Assembly: GCA_037783415.1 (NCBI GenBank)
Contig: JAZGTN010000022.1
Location: 4,340,001-4,404,000 of the forward strand
Length of the DNA: 64,000 bases
From: Leptasterias polaris
Taxonomy: Eukaryota; Echinodermata; Asteroidea; Forcipulatida; Asteriidae
Reading direction: 5' to 3'
Shown piece after piece: positions 19,001 through 33,600 of this stretch. How positions within the stretch are numbered: position 1 is the first letter of the stretch; each line of letters begins with the position of its first letter. Under the pieces are notes generated by a model. It did no database searches. It was given only the letters and a program-made list of their open reading frames with translations, and was not told the origin of the DNA. Position numbers and translations under genes: made by a program.

Positions 19001-22000
19001 ATAGATACCAAACAAAATATCAAAATTTACAACAAAGAGTGTTAAAATAACACTTATTTCTGCCAACACATTACATTGCGTGTTTTAACAACTTGTGATG
19101 TTAACTTTGATTCTCTCTTGGATATCTATAACTGACAACACAGATGGTGTCGGTGTTAACAACCCATTTTTGAAGTGTAAGCATGAAAACGTACAGATAA
19201 TTAAGCTAGAAAGGTATGCATTTGCAAGAAAAAGAAAAACGTGCTATAATTTCTTGATAGACATGGATACGCTGATAGTTGTTTTGATACAATTGATGTT
19301 ATACACTTTTTCGTTGACGAATCATTCCTGGTATTTTTGATCTTAAAAAAAGAAACAAAAGTTGAGTTGTCAGGCGTGGAAATTGCAAAGCTTAGGTTTA
19401 TTTTTGGTTGTTTTTGTTTTTCCAAAACGACGGCTTTGAATTAAATTTTGTGCCAGAAATATCTGTAAAGGTCCAAGCCAAAGAAAACACTGCTGTCAAA
19501 TTAGGTACATTGTTTTTATGATCATTTTGGCTTTTTCCAAATAATGGTTTCTGCCTTGGCTCCTGTTGAGACTACGCCAGCATTTTTGTGAAGTGGCTTG
19601 CATTAGGCACATGTCTTCATTTCAGGAAGGCTTGCGGAACTCTAAGGAGGAGCCGATGTAAAAACCACGGTTTAAAAAAATACCATACCTGGCAAACTGC
19701 TAGCAGTGCGCCCTCTTCTGCCATTGATCTGTCAATTCCGAGTAACACAACACACAGGTAGGCCAGCATGATGCCGCACGCAATGATGTTGTTCACTTTG
19801 GGGCTCGACATTTTTATTTGTCTGCAGGACAAAAATTAAAAACGAAAAACCGGTTCCAATGTTCATTAATTGTCACTTTTTCCGACATCTTATCGCATAG
19901 TTTGTTATAAATATTACGACACTATAGCTAGACTGAACATTATGACGTCAGACTTCGAGTCTTGTGAATAACGCCAGATACCAGCCTGACTGTATGTTGC
20001 CAGATGTACCTTTGACTTTGCATTTATTTCACACGGAGATTTGTAGTGAATAAAACAAATCTACATGATGTAAACATTATGCACACGCTGCATGTAGATG
20101 ACCGAAAGTTTAAAGGTTCTGCATAAGTTTGGTAATTGGAGCCTACTGATTGTGTTAATCCTATATAAATGTAGGTACATACAATAAAACTAACCTTTGA
20201 AAATTTCACTCAAAAGGTGGTCACGTTTTTGAGATCACCGAAAAACCGGAGCGAATATTTCCACGCAGGAAGAATATTCCCCATAGGAATACACAGTCTG
20301 AGAAGCGTTTCTGACAGAAACGCTTCTCAGATTCAAATTTTTGCGAATAAAAAGTGAAATATTTATCCATAACCGTAGTACTTCGAAAATAAAAGTTTCT
20401 CAAAATTCATTATACTACCCAAAGCTGCTGTACTTCTTACCAAGTAAGTTTTTATTGCCATTAATGTTCAGAGTCATTACCAAACGTGTACTGTGCCTTT
20501 AAGCTGACAATTACATCACATCGGACCAATCATAAGACAGATATATAAAGCTTACGTCACAGCACGTTTATCCAATGAAATCATTGTATCCAATGAAACC
20601 ACTGGGGCCGTATCAAAGACCAGTGCCCGTCTTTATCCTTGCGGATAAAGACAGTGGGACAAGTCTACACTATAGCTTACTCACCTGTGTTCTTGCTTCC
20701 AGATGTTAAAACATAGAAAGAGTGTGGCAAGAACATTTCCAAGAAAGGAAAATACTGACATGACAATCACAAGGGAAAGAGGCACAGCTTGAAGTAAGGT
20801 GATCGTCTTGGTGACGTCGGAGTCGAAGGGTTTTGTTCCTCCTACACAAATATTTCATAAAATAAAAGAAGTAGTACGATTTAGTTGACATATGGCGTTT
20901 GGTGAGCCCGACCACAGCCTTGAAAGAACTATATAAAGGTGTAAAAAGACATGCAACAATTAAGGACCGACCAGAAGAGCTTTTGCCCATTGAGGTAATG
21001 GTGCTGACCCACCATATAACACTGTTCACTCATCAGTTTCCAAGTTTCCCAAGTGTACATTATATTTATATGTAATTTTGTCAATAGGGATTTGTGCCAA
21101 TAGTGGGTCAGCGGGAGTTATTTGTGTGTTATAGCATGAGCTCCATATAGTTCTTAGTATATTACGCTATCGGTGTTCATCTATACGGAGACATACTATA
21201 CTATAATTGAAAATAACATAAAAAAGAAGAAAAAGAAAGAAAACAAAATAGCTGTTGCAAAGTGCTTAACCGTCTAGTCACTGCACCGCCCGAGTTTGCT
21301 GAAACGATGTTTAGTTTTCCAAGACACTTGCAGTAAATTATTAGAACCGTAGTTCAATTTTTCAAAATACACCAATTTAAAGGCTAATTATGTAGGCCCT
21401 ATGTACAGTTTTCGTCTATTTTGTAAATTTTGTCATTGAATAACATTATTATTTCCAATTCGAAGGTGATAGATCCCTAGGGAACAATAACTGGCTCTCG
21501 TTAACGGCTACCGGGAATTTTCCTGGCGATTTCTTTTCATAAGGTTAAAATGACACAATAGTTTTTGAAGCCTTATCTGGCATCAAATGCTCATAGTGAT
21601 TAATTGCTAAGTCATTAGTTTTTGATAGTATCATCATGATGAAAGAAAATTAATTTTTGTTTGGTTACAAATGAGCGTGTTGTTGGTGAAAGCTACAAAA
21701 TCATCATCATTAGCGTTACCATCTTTACAAGTCATCTGTGAAGGGTAGTGAATTCAAAAATATTATCTAAACTAGTGCCATTGACTTGGCCAACTGGCTA
21801 TGTATTTTTATTTTTATGTTTTGGGGTGTTTTTCTGTTCTTTTTTTGTTTTATCGCAATACAATAGCTTGTGAGTTTTCCCTTCTACCGCATGTTAAGGT
21901 TTATCGCTTTTGGCGGCTGGGCGGTCCAGTGGCTAAAAGGTTAATATCAACCAGAAAAACATGGTATAGATGCAACAAAATAGGAAAGGCCTGACGTTTA

Positions 22001-25000
22001 GATCCTATAGCAGTCTTTCCCGAAAACTAAATAACAGCAAAACACACAAACAAGTGTAACTGAAGCAGCCAATGGAAAATTATATTATTATTATTATTAT
22101 TTATTCGACCTCAACAGTACAAGTACAGAAAATACAGTACAATGCAATAACGGAGGGGAAAAAAACCCAAAACAGAAACGACAAAGCAACAAAACATAAT
22201 GAAAAACAACATAAATAAATTAATGACAAACAAATAAATAAATCAATCAATCAATCAATCAATCAGTCAATAAATTAAAAAGGAATTAAACCAATAAATA
22301 AATAAATAAATAAATAAATAAACAAACAAACAAACAAAATAATATAAAATAAAATAAAATAAAATAAAATAAAATAAAATAAAATAAAATAAATAAATAA
22401 CTGAACAAATAAACAAATAAGTAAATAAATAAGTAAAAGAAATATATAAAAAATTCTGATGACGTGAGGGCAAATAGAGAGAACAATGAAAATGAGCCTA
22501 TGAGGGGAGCATGCACGTATAAGAAGTTAATCTGAGGAAGGACACAAGAAAACTACTCGACAAAAGGACCAAACAATACTATGTGGGTCAGGGACAACAA
22601 AAGTAAACTAAATTACTGATGCTCGGAAGCATGTTGTCCCACACATAGTAAAACAGGAAAACTGGAGACAATAAACTTGACAATAAGAGGGAAGGGGAGA
22701 AGATCAAGTTCCCACACACGCATGCTCCCGGGTCAAACCGGAGGGATTAAATAAAAACAATATTAGACAGGATTTAAACAGGATTTAAACAGACGGCTTT
22801 AAGTTGGCGGAGAAATATCGGAAGAGGACAAATTACAGCAGCATCCCGGATGTGTTGTGGAATGGTATGAGCACAGACATTTGACCATGTATTATAACGA
22901 GCCATTCTGCAATTTTGATTAATTTCATTTGTTTTAAAGGTCAGTTTCTGGCCATTGGAAGTTTAAAATTTCTTACAAATGGCTAGAAGAAGGCTAAACA
23001 ATTGTGCAGGAGATGAAGTGTTCCAGTTTGGATAGATGATCAATATTTGATTAAATTTAAGGCGAATTGGAAGGTTATTGAAAGTTCAATTCGATGTTGT
23101 GTCGATATATCTTAGATGCTGCAACTACGGGCTAATAATTCGTCAAGTTTGGTCGGCCAATGCAGCCATGATCACTTGCTTGCCAAACATTTTTCAATGA
23201 AAATCGATAGGGCATAAAATTGCGACGACGTTGTGTTCGTAAAACATACAGATGTGTTATTAACGCAAATGTTTTATAACTGTTGTCGGTTGGTGTTTAT
23301 AATAGCTCGATAGCAGTATCGCTGTAACGGTGATATGGGAAGGTTACTAAATTCTTAAAGTTTAAGCATTTTTTTTAATTACTATAGACTGTGCAAGTCT
23401 CGCGCGCATTCGAACTTCCGGGACCATAGTGGTCCCAACCATATGGAGTTTTACGTGGGCGAGATTTTGTTTCGTCAATTATTTTAGTTTAACGTAGTTT
23501 GTGACCTAGAAAATTATACATGTAGTTGGGAACGCAATACTAAGTGATAACAAAATATGAAAGTAAAACCAATTCAACAATATAACGAAGAAAACCCGAG
23601 AATTAAACTTGACCTCAGCTTCCGGTTATTGCAAAAAATTTAGAATTTTGTGCTCACCTACGATCATAAAACTTATGTAAAAGCTTGTTTTGGATGCGCA
23701 ATTATAATCGCCAGATGCTGTAATTGCAAAGCAAACCCTTTTCATTGCAGTCTATGGTTGTTGAGGCGTCAGCATCCTCTTTAAACTGCGATACGGGTCA
23801 ATTTAAAACCCGTTTGACCTTCACGAATCTGCGTAAGGGGTTTCTAAAAAGTTAACATCAAAAAAGCATCCTTGTCCCAGAGTTTCAATTTGTTTTTAAT
23901 AATAATTAACACACTTTGGCGTATTTTTTTAAAAAGCTAAAACTAATTTCATGAAATTGTAATGATTTATTTTTGTTGTTCAGATTTTGTCATGAGATAT
24001 AATTTAAAACAAAGATTTGATTTCAGAAATAAAAATGTTCTTCGTTTGACGTGTTTTCTCGTTCGGATACGCGCGAGACTTGCACAACCTATTAACGATT
24101 AATTTTGTATTGCTGTTTTCACCGCAAGGCTATACTTTGAATCATATAGCTACTTCCATTTTACAACTCCGAAAAGACTACAATTTAAAACTTGATCCGG
24201 GTTCCGAGGGCCTGACCGGTTTCTGGGTATGACCCGGAATCTGTGTCAAAATTAACCAGAAATGGGTCAAACTGATGCAGAACTAGACTTAAAATCCCAT
24301 TAAATTAACCACTTTCCAAATCAGCCGGACCCTGAAGTAGGCCAGACACGATGGGATCAGGAACCTTGGTCAAGTCTGAACCGGGAGATTTTAGAGTGCA
24401 CAGAGACAATGTCACGCTATTTTACCAAAGCGATCGTGTTTGGTTTAACTGAAATTAATTCCAACGGGATGTAGTGCAAATTGTGCAATTGCATTATATA
24501 GGAATAAATCCTTGCTGTCTGAATGTTTAAAGTTAAACCTCATTGAATTATATTATTTAGAAATAATTCACACTGAAATGTAAATGCACTGGGGAGAATG
24601 GGTCAGTTTGCAAGCCTTTAAAGATACATACAAGCAAAGCCCCACACGGGGTTTGGCATAGAAATACTATATATACTCTCTGCTAGACATGATCACTGCA
24701 ATCCGACGTCGGAACAAAAAGATGTAAACATGGGATATTACGTTTCAAAAACGTGACTACGTGTCTAACGTTTAACTGTCAAAAATACTATGTTCTTGTT
24801 GTATTGTCCCATATAGAATAGAACACAATGCGAAAACTTGAGAAATATATAGAGGTGACCTAAATTAGTTGAGGGTTTATTAATTTCTTTCGCTCACGTT
24901 TGGCGCTTTTTGGCCTTGAGAAAAGGAGCAGCATTGTGGAAAGCGCTTCAAGGATGAGGGCTTTTAATTTATAAACCCAACGACATCTATATACTCAGCA

Positions 25001-27634
25001 AAACGTTTTTTAGTTTTTTTTCTTCTTCCTAATTTTCTCCATCTATCCAATCTTGAAGAAAAGATTGTGATTTTGAATTGAATTATGTTAACTTAGTTGG
25101 ATTCCTGTCCTTGGTGAGGACAAAAACTGCACTGTGAAGGTCACTAATGTCTAGTGTTTTGGTGCTTCGTAAAAAGTCCCATAATTAGAGCACTGGTAAT
25201 GGATTATCCCCAGAATGGTAATTCTGATTTTGGAATGACGTTTGATTTTAAAAAAAATCTTTTCAATATTGACCTCACAAATGGGTAGATGTCATCATCA
25301 CAAAGATGGGCAGTGGTCACATCGAATGAAGAAGAGGGCCAAGATGTAAACCAAAGAACTGTAGGTCTTCTTTGGTCCAGTGACACACAGCTTAATTTGG
25401 TCCAGTGACATACAGCTTTGGTACAGTGACTTACATTTGGTCTAGTGACTTTACATCTTTGGTCCAGTGACATACAGCTCTGGTCCGGTCATTAATACAG
25501 CTTTAGTATAGCGACAATACAGCTTTGGTACAGTGTCTTTGATTTGTTGGAGGACCTTTCAATAAAAGGCTCAATATAGACATGGTCCCGTTTTAATGAC
25601 TGAACTATCAGTGACTTGTTCGGGTGGTGGTATGCAGGGAACACTGCAAAAGCATGCAAGATAAACTCCAATTTAATACACAGAGTTCACTTACCACTGT
25701 AATACCACAAACTGTCGGTAGGTACAGTCCACGTGATTGTGTTTTGAATGTTGTCATAGCTGCCGATTAGGACTTCTTCTCCATCTTTGGAAGAAATGAG
25801 ATACGAAGTCTTAATATGGGTTTCACAAACAATTCCTGTATTTCGCCAAAATTGAAAATCACGAGTGTTTGATACCAAGTAATGCACATATCACAACATG
25901 TAAGTATATTTTTTCTGGTTGCTGAAAAGGTATGTAATTTAATCTAATAAAGAAAGTAGTTTAATAAACAAGCAACACTTGTTTCTTGTATGCAATGTGC
26001 TGCTATTTTAATTGTTTGTTTCCGTTTTAATATAAAAATTGTTGTCAACTTAGTTGCCCTTTCTCTCTCAGAAACTACATAACAAAATATAAACAAATAA
26101 GTTGTTTAATTTTTTTAAAATTATTATTATATACTTCTGGTAATAATTATAGGTAATGAAACCAAAGATGCCTCATAAGTGAACTTAATCATTCTCGCTT
26201 GCAGGCCTGAGGAAACATGTAAACAAGAGTGCATGCTATGTGAACCAGAAATATCAGGGTTAACCTCAACTCTTCCACGATAAGTATTCTGGGTTCTTTT
26301 ATGTGTAGGGCCTACTACCAATCCTAGCACAAGGGACCTACGGCTTAATGTCCCATCCGAAGGACAGAGAAATGATGGTAAAGTATCTTGCTCAAAGACA
26401 CAGGTGCCACGCCTGGGACTTAAAACCACTCTCTGCTGATCAGAAGCACTGGAGCTTCAGTCTGGTGCTATCCATTCGGTCACTCAGAATAAAACATTGT
26501 TAAAAGCCATAAAACAAAATTAAATGCCACGAAACAAAATCACTTAAAATGCTATTAACTTACTGACATTCTGCTCTATGAGAAGATTCCCTAGCCGATA
26601 GCCGCCTTCTGTGAACAATATTGGCCCCTAAAAAGGTAAGAAATTAGCTTCTTCAATCAGTTCGAACAGTTTCAATGAACACAGCATAACCTTCCGAAAA
26701 GATGGTCTTAAAACGTAAAACCACTCTGAATACCATTGCATCATACACAATCAAGTGACATACTGTTTTTATGTTTCTTTTGTAAATAAAACACAGTCAT
26801 GTTTAGAGGATGGAGAATAATGATTCCTTAAACGAACCGCACATTGTAGGTAGAAGAAATTGAACATTATATTCCCTACAAGGATATCATTGTTAATCAC
26901 GTCATGTTTCGGTCATAGTAAATCGTTGGACGTAGTTGGACGTAATGGTTCGGACATGGTCCATTGGACACAATGATCGGGCGGACCTATGTGGTTCAAA
27001 ATTGTCATCGAAGATAATAATCCATGATTGACATAATGGTGCGTAACGAATGTGTCGTAAGTTCCGAAATTGCAAACTCTTCAAATATGAGTGAGCCTCT
27101 AATTTATAGCATATTAAATTAAAAACCACTACAGACATTACATCAATAATATAACGCGTACGCCGTTTGTCCCAAACAACAATAAAACGCTCGCAAACAT
27201 CTAAACAAACGTGAAAATTAATGGACTGTAAATGCCGATCTCAAAAGAAGGAAAACAAAAATACCTGAGAAGCAAAAAGTAAAAGTAAAAAGGATAACAA
27301 TTCAGTTTCGAATTTTTCCAAATTTCTTGGCAGCAATTACAAACCTTATATGCAAATTCACACACAAACAAATTATAACAGGTGATCAAGTTCTTAGACG
27401 CTGATATAACATTGATAATTTATCATTTAAATCGAGCGAAGACTACAAACATTTCCTGCTTGTCCCCACAAAACAGGGCTAATTCTCGAACATCTGGCAT
27501 TAGATAGAGTTCACTGAACATTTAGTGTAAAGAAGACATTAAACGTTATGTGCTATAGACAAGGGTATAACGACTCAGTTGTAAATTAGATCCGTTTGAT
27601 GATAGTGGTTAATGGTGTGTCGGACACAACAGGT

Positions 27635-27667
<33 letters not shown>

Positions 27668-30600
27668 GTGTAAATTTATAATGCGCCATGTCTGTCATAA
27701 ATGACACTCCTGGCGCCGAAATATCAAATTTGGTATGAGCTTGATGTTAAGAATGATTTTATAAGACCATAATTCAATACCTTGTCAGGTATACAAGGTG
27801 AGGTGGTGCGTATTGCTGCCGGACCGGCCAGAAACACCGGGGCAAACCCCTTCTCTTTTACAATAAGTTAAACTGGGTTCTTCTAATGTGCATTACACAA
27901 CACACGGGACCAGCGGCTTTACTTCCCATCCGAAGGACGAAGCAAAAATATAATAGGATATAAAGGCTCGGTCATAATAAAGCGACGGATGTAATTGGTT
28001 GGACGTAAGTGTCTGTCGGCTACAATGTGGATCCAAAGCGGTTCAAAATTGTCATCAGATAATCATCAAACTCTTCCGGACATAATGGTGCGTAACAAAC
28101 TTGTAATTATAGTTCGCCAAATAATGGGACATTTCACTTTCAAATGTTCAGATATGCGTGAGCCTTTACTAGGATATTAAATTAAAAAGCCGTTACCGAC
28201 ATCCCATCAAACTCCTGCCGTAGAATGCTCTCTCCGACCAGCCGTGCGTACTCCCCATCACCGTACTGATACGAGTCCAGACCCTCTGGTATATCATCCT
28301 GAGCATCATGCATCGCTAACGCCAAGGCCCAGATTCCATCGTAGCCCATCGCTGCGAAGCCTGGGTCGCTCAATGTGATATTCACCCCGAGTACGTCCTC
28401 CATTATATGCCGGAACTCTGCAGGCGTCTAATGTAAGGGAGGAGGACAGAAAAAAAAAAAAAAAAAAACACCAATAAAGACAAAACAAAAAACGGGAGTG
28501 ATTTTCTATTTTTAAATAATGCTATAACTGAAGGCGTTTCGTGATATTTAAAAAGAAGTTACTATTGACAAAGACATGTCACGTAGAAAAATGTACCCTT
28601 GACCGTGGAAAAAAAACCCGCAGCACTTTTTATTTTAAAACTTTCTTATCGACTTTTCGGAAAAAGAGGGCACGTTTGGAATTTGTTCGAATGTTCAGTC
28701 ACGGAGTGTAAAAAAATACCGTCAATGCAATCAAATAACCATTTTATCTTACTGTGAGAAAAATAAAAAAGAAGGCTTTAGAATAATATGCAACTAAATG
28801 AATAATATGCAACTGCGAGTTAACAAAGCTATATTAAAACCCTCAAACGAGGCACCTGTTTCAGGTTCACGTCCCTTCCTATGGCTGACTGTCACACGTG
28901 ATAAATCACTTAAGAGGGCTTATCTCCCATTTTCTAACCGCAGAAATTATGGCAAGACATCAAAGTACTCCCAACCAGATGTTTTCAATCAACTCAATGG
29001 GTCCAGGACTTTTGGCGACCACTCGCGTGACTTCGGTGTCATTGACATTAACCAGGCGGCCATTGCTTTGTGTACAAACTAATGCACAGGCGCAATGGGA
29101 GGATTTTTTTGTTTATTTTTGTTCTCAGCCCCTCTGACCCAAGTCACCGACCCCTGTTGATTGACAACCTTCTAAACTGTGTGCTATGGTACGGGGGAGG
29201 ATATCATGGAGTATAGCATGACTGGGATTTACCACGTGGGTGCTGTTATGTTTTTCTTGACTTGTGACACAGCCACTGACAGCCAAACTCGCTGCAAGGA
29301 TTTATTTTGTGGCCAATCTGTCAATCGGAGACGCTATAAGTAAATTAACCGGTTTTAGAACTCTCAAAGTCTTCTATAAACGTGTTTATATAGGTTTACG
29401 AGGACATAATCTCACCCTGCCACATCGGCCAACCTCTTTGCTGGTGCCGTACATGCTGAACGTAACCGTTAGGTATCCCTCGGTAGCCTGTCTGAGCTCC
29501 TCGGCCGTGCAGTCTACGTCTTCAACGTTATCCTGCCAATTAGCTGAATAGTAGCCCGGTATCATCCACACATAGTTGGCTCCGTACATGTCCAGTTTGT
29601 ATGCCTTTTAGTAAAAAACAAAGTATTTGATAAGAATTCATTGTATTGTAAAGAATGTTCTTTTATTCAAATGGAATGATTATTTGTTAACTATTTGAAA
29701 TATATAAACCCGCTTGCAGCCCACAACCAACCAGCTTCTCTGGAGAAAGGGGGGGGGGGGTGCGGGTACAGATAGGCCTATATTAAAAAAGGCCTAAGAT
29801 TTTCGAGGCATTACGCGTTGAGGTATAATAGGGTGTCCTTAGCAACAGTCGTGAGCCTTAGTTGTAGCCACCATTTCGGATACAGTCTTAAAACTAAAAT
29901 GTTAATTTACCAACCAAGTTGTACCGTTGAACAATTACATAGGTCTCAGCATTGAAATAAACATGTCGTTGCTCCCCATTTTCCATTCTTCGGGCAAATA
30001 TATCTTTGTTATTTTTTTTTTTTTCAACCAGTACATAAACCATTAATCTGGAACATTTGTCAAAATCTTTAATTAAGTATATTGTATAGTTTTCTTTTAA
30101 TAAATTAATGTATTTTAGATTGATTTCCAAGTTTAGGTGCGGCCTAAACATGTCGGCCAGTACATAGGTAATGGCGGGAAACGCCGAACTGTTTCAAAAT
30201 TGTTTCAAAATATATCTATTGTATTAAATACATATTCTCAGATGACTGAACCTTAATTAACGTAGCTAATTTCACCCGGGGGCAAAATTGTAATTAGCGT
30301 TAAGAGTAAACTATGGAAGGGAGGAAATTAAGAATTTGCAACACGTGAAGTTGATAAACGATTGCCGTCGAAATTACCAGCGCATGGCACGTACTTTTTG
30401 TTTAAGTTTCATATTATCCCCCCCCCCCCCCCAACACAAGCCATAAGCGTTCACTCCTACGGCATGTTGCAGTGTATCGATTTGGGAGGCTGGGACGGTG
30501 AAGCGACTTAACAGATATACGAAGAATACACATTCTACTCACGCTGCAGAACACTTTCTTAGCCTCTTCTTCGTAGAAACTGGTTGCAATTATCCTTGCA

Positions 30601-33600
30601 TCTTTAGCCTGAAATTGAGAAATAAATATTCCAGTGTAGAATGGAGATTATCATTAACTCCTTTTCAGGACCGTTTCGCCTTTCCATCAAACAAAGGAAT
30701 AATGTAAACAAAAGCAAATGCCAGCGGTGTTAAAAATAACACCAGATGAAATCCTGCAGTTTGGGAAATGCCACTTGCCCTGCTAAATAATTATCGAGAA
30801 TGTCCATAATTTCTTACCTTCAAGCTTTCCTCCCATTTTGGCGATAGAATTGGATGCAACTTGGACATGATTCACAACAGATTTCATCCGAGATAACTTG
30901 AACTTATTATCATTACGTACTTACTTACTTACTCGGTCGCCCACAGGCGGGCTCGAGTATGGCTTTTCCAAGTACTCGGCCAGTTCGTCTGTTGACTCCA
31001 CACCGGTGTCCTTACTATCATTGTTACTGGTTAAAGTCTGACACTTTCGGAAATTCTTCTTTGGAACATTAATTGACCCTTCAAACCAATTGATAGACAC
31101 CAAAAGTATGTCTACCATTTTGAAAATGAGATTACTAAAAGTTTGATACCTCCAACAACGCTTTTTTTGTTAGCTCTGATACTTCTGACAATTTTCGCCT
31201 AAATGAAGGTTTTGGTCCTCTCATTTTCAATATCACGTTAAACCACCACGGTCGTTACAGACCATTCCAGTGATGACTCTAACTCTAATTTGATTATAGG
31301 GGACTATTCTCAGAATGATAATGCGTCAAAATGGTCTACCTTGAGTCGTTTTAGAGCATCCAGTGGATCGGTCAGGAAACTCTCCGAGATGATTATAGTA
31401 TAATTACTCTCTGATTCCTCGTCTATGAGTTCTTTTATTCTCTGGGGATGAAAGAGAAGAATATCATTCAAAACAAAGTACATCTGATTGGTCATCGTCA
31501 ACAGCCCCCACCGAGGTAAAATTATAGACCTATCGTTGGCGGAGTGTTGAGAGTTCTTGCTCATGCTTTCATTGTTTGACCTCAACATTTTCGGCCGGAA
31601 CATGGGGGTCAACCCATAGTGCATCAGGCCTATGCAGGCTCCTTGCATTAATTGGCCGCCATCTCTGAGGTCAAACAATGGACACGTGCAGGGATCTCGG
31701 CCAATGATAGGTCTTCATTGACCTCGGTGAGGGCGTTGTTTCGGCTTGTCTCGTCATCTGTTTTATAGCAGTCTACAAGATTCTAAATGACTTCTTTACT
31801 CGAGGCTAACACGACAGGCTGACTTGTAACTTCATCAGTGAAAATGGGGTGCCTGCAATACATTGTCTACCGCAGACCACGTAACTTCGATTCAAATAAT
31901 AGCAATTACATCAGAGAGCCGTTCTTGATTAAATTTCCCTTGATATACTGAAAGTTTCGAAAGAGACTTCTAACTTAATTGAATTTTCTCATAACGTATA
32001 AAGACTTTTGAATTCCCATGTTGAATGAATTATTAACAACAACAAGGCCATCACATTCCCAACTGAATATCGGTTTATTGTTTGAATGCTTGCATACAAT
32101 ATTTTGTATAATATATGCGGTATTGGGTTGGCTTATATTATAGTGTTGCCTTGCCTCGCCTTTCACCCCTGTGGACCCGGTGGGAATCCCAGCTGGAGCC
32201 CAATCTGTGGAATGGGTTTTCAGTATCCAATTCAAGAGTTTCTCAAAGTGAAAAATATTGTTTACAAGATTTGGCTTATTAAAAATAAGCAGGATACCAG
32301 TAACGGACGGTGGGCCTACATACATGTGACATAATATTTTGGCTGATAACCTTATTCTGGTAAGCACGATTGTGTTGTGCTTAGCTACTTTTTGTGCCGT
32401 GACACCAGTTGTCAACTGTCCGTTTTAAAATTAGCGTTTAATACATTTTTTGTGGAGAACACAACCACTTTCAATGTGCACAAAACATCAACACTCACTA
32501 ACAACATCAACAGCAACAAACCGATGGTAACAAGAAAATTGCCATGCTATTTGGCAAGGTGCAGGTGGGGAACTTTGATTTTTATTTTAGATTGTTGAAG
32601 AAAATAATTGGCGGGGTACTGATTATTTGTTTACAAACGGACAGCTGATGAGTGGCCGATGGCATCACGCAGGGTTTTAAGCAGATCCATGCATGGAATT
32701 GACTCACGGGAAGTTTTTTTTCCCTACCTCCCTCCCATATTTAAATTCTGAAATTCCTTCACCGTTTCTTTCTAAACACAGGTATATTTAGGCTTCAGGT
32801 CTCTGCTATAATCGACTTTATGGATTCCTTTGTTTCATCATTAGAACGATTAAAACAAAATACATATTGTCTGTTTGAATTCATTACGAAAAATAACATT
32901 CAAGATGATTGCAGGGACCAGAATAGGCCTAGGTCGAAACTGTTCTCCTTTGACCTTTAATTCCTTCACTCTAATCCAACGTTTTGAGCTTTGTCAAACC
33001 AAAACAATCGTAGCTTGAATACACCGAGAGAATTTTTTTTGCAATTCTGCTAATTGTACTTATACATAACTAGTATGATTTTTTGTTTAGCCTTTACACC
33101 CGTGAAAAAAACAAAACAACAACAACACAACAAAAACAGGCATATCCCACCAGAGTATACTGTGGATTTTTTTCTTCTCACGCGACTCGAAAGAGTACTG
33201 AGTTAACACACATCGGTGTACGGGTAAAAACCCCAAACAATATTCATTGTACCCGATGCAAATTCAACATCTGATATATTTAGAGTTTGTTTATATTTCT
33301 TCATTTTTTATCCTGGGGGAAACCTTTAGTGAAAACTTTTTATATCAAAGGTGCCCTTCAATTAAAATCATTCATTGCTATAGAAATAGAACATTGTAAG
33401 AAACGTTACAACGCTATAAAAGTAAATAAAAAAGAAGAAAGTGAGGCATAGTTGATAAACGAATTACATTCCAATAAACCTCAAGGCCGATCAAGAAGAA
33501 GAAGAAGAAGATGAAGGAGGAGAAGAAGAAGAAGACGAAAGGGGAAAAGAGCCAACCAGATAGGTGGATACTCGAACTTTAAAAATACACCTTGCTACAG

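Larger units (their letters stand above)
17511..19688 (-). other. GABA-B-like receptor intron 11
   Basis: Holds a fold-back at 17779-17999 and the nested fold-backs with telomere-like repeats at 18317-18909. The remainder is AT-rich with no signature. Confidence 0.7.
19822..20684 (-). other. GABA-B-like receptor intron 10
   Basis: Contains a diverged repeat also found at 43290-43850 (blocks TGTTGCCAGATGTA, GAGATTTGTAG-TGAATAAAACAA, GCACGTTTATCCAATGAAAT) and two perfect hairpins, 20298-20330 and 20629-20652. Confidence 0.7.
20842..25694 (-). other. GABA-B-like receptor intron 9 (4.85 kb)
   Basis: A repeat-rich intron separating the flytrap domain from TM1. It holds one copy of the TTTGCTGAAACGATG repeat, a LINE tail with AAAT microsatellites, a 709-bp TIR element, a weak GGGTCAAA island and a 25-bp minisatellite. 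Confidence 0.75.

Noticed and set aside
22267..22516. Phe/Tyr/Leu-rich minus-strand ORFs resembling membrane proteins
   Set aside because: Pure translation of AAAT/AAAC microsatellites.
25687..25887. Longer version of receptor exon 9 starting at 25811 after ATTAAG
   Set aside because: It needs a weak acceptor without a pyrimidine tract and inserts eight residues. The model with GTAAGT donor and TTTCTTCCAAAG acceptor restores the family spacing.
33083..33274. Plus-strand ORF of 63 codons
   Set aside because: Lys/Thr/Gln-rich translation of an A-rich segment; no signature.
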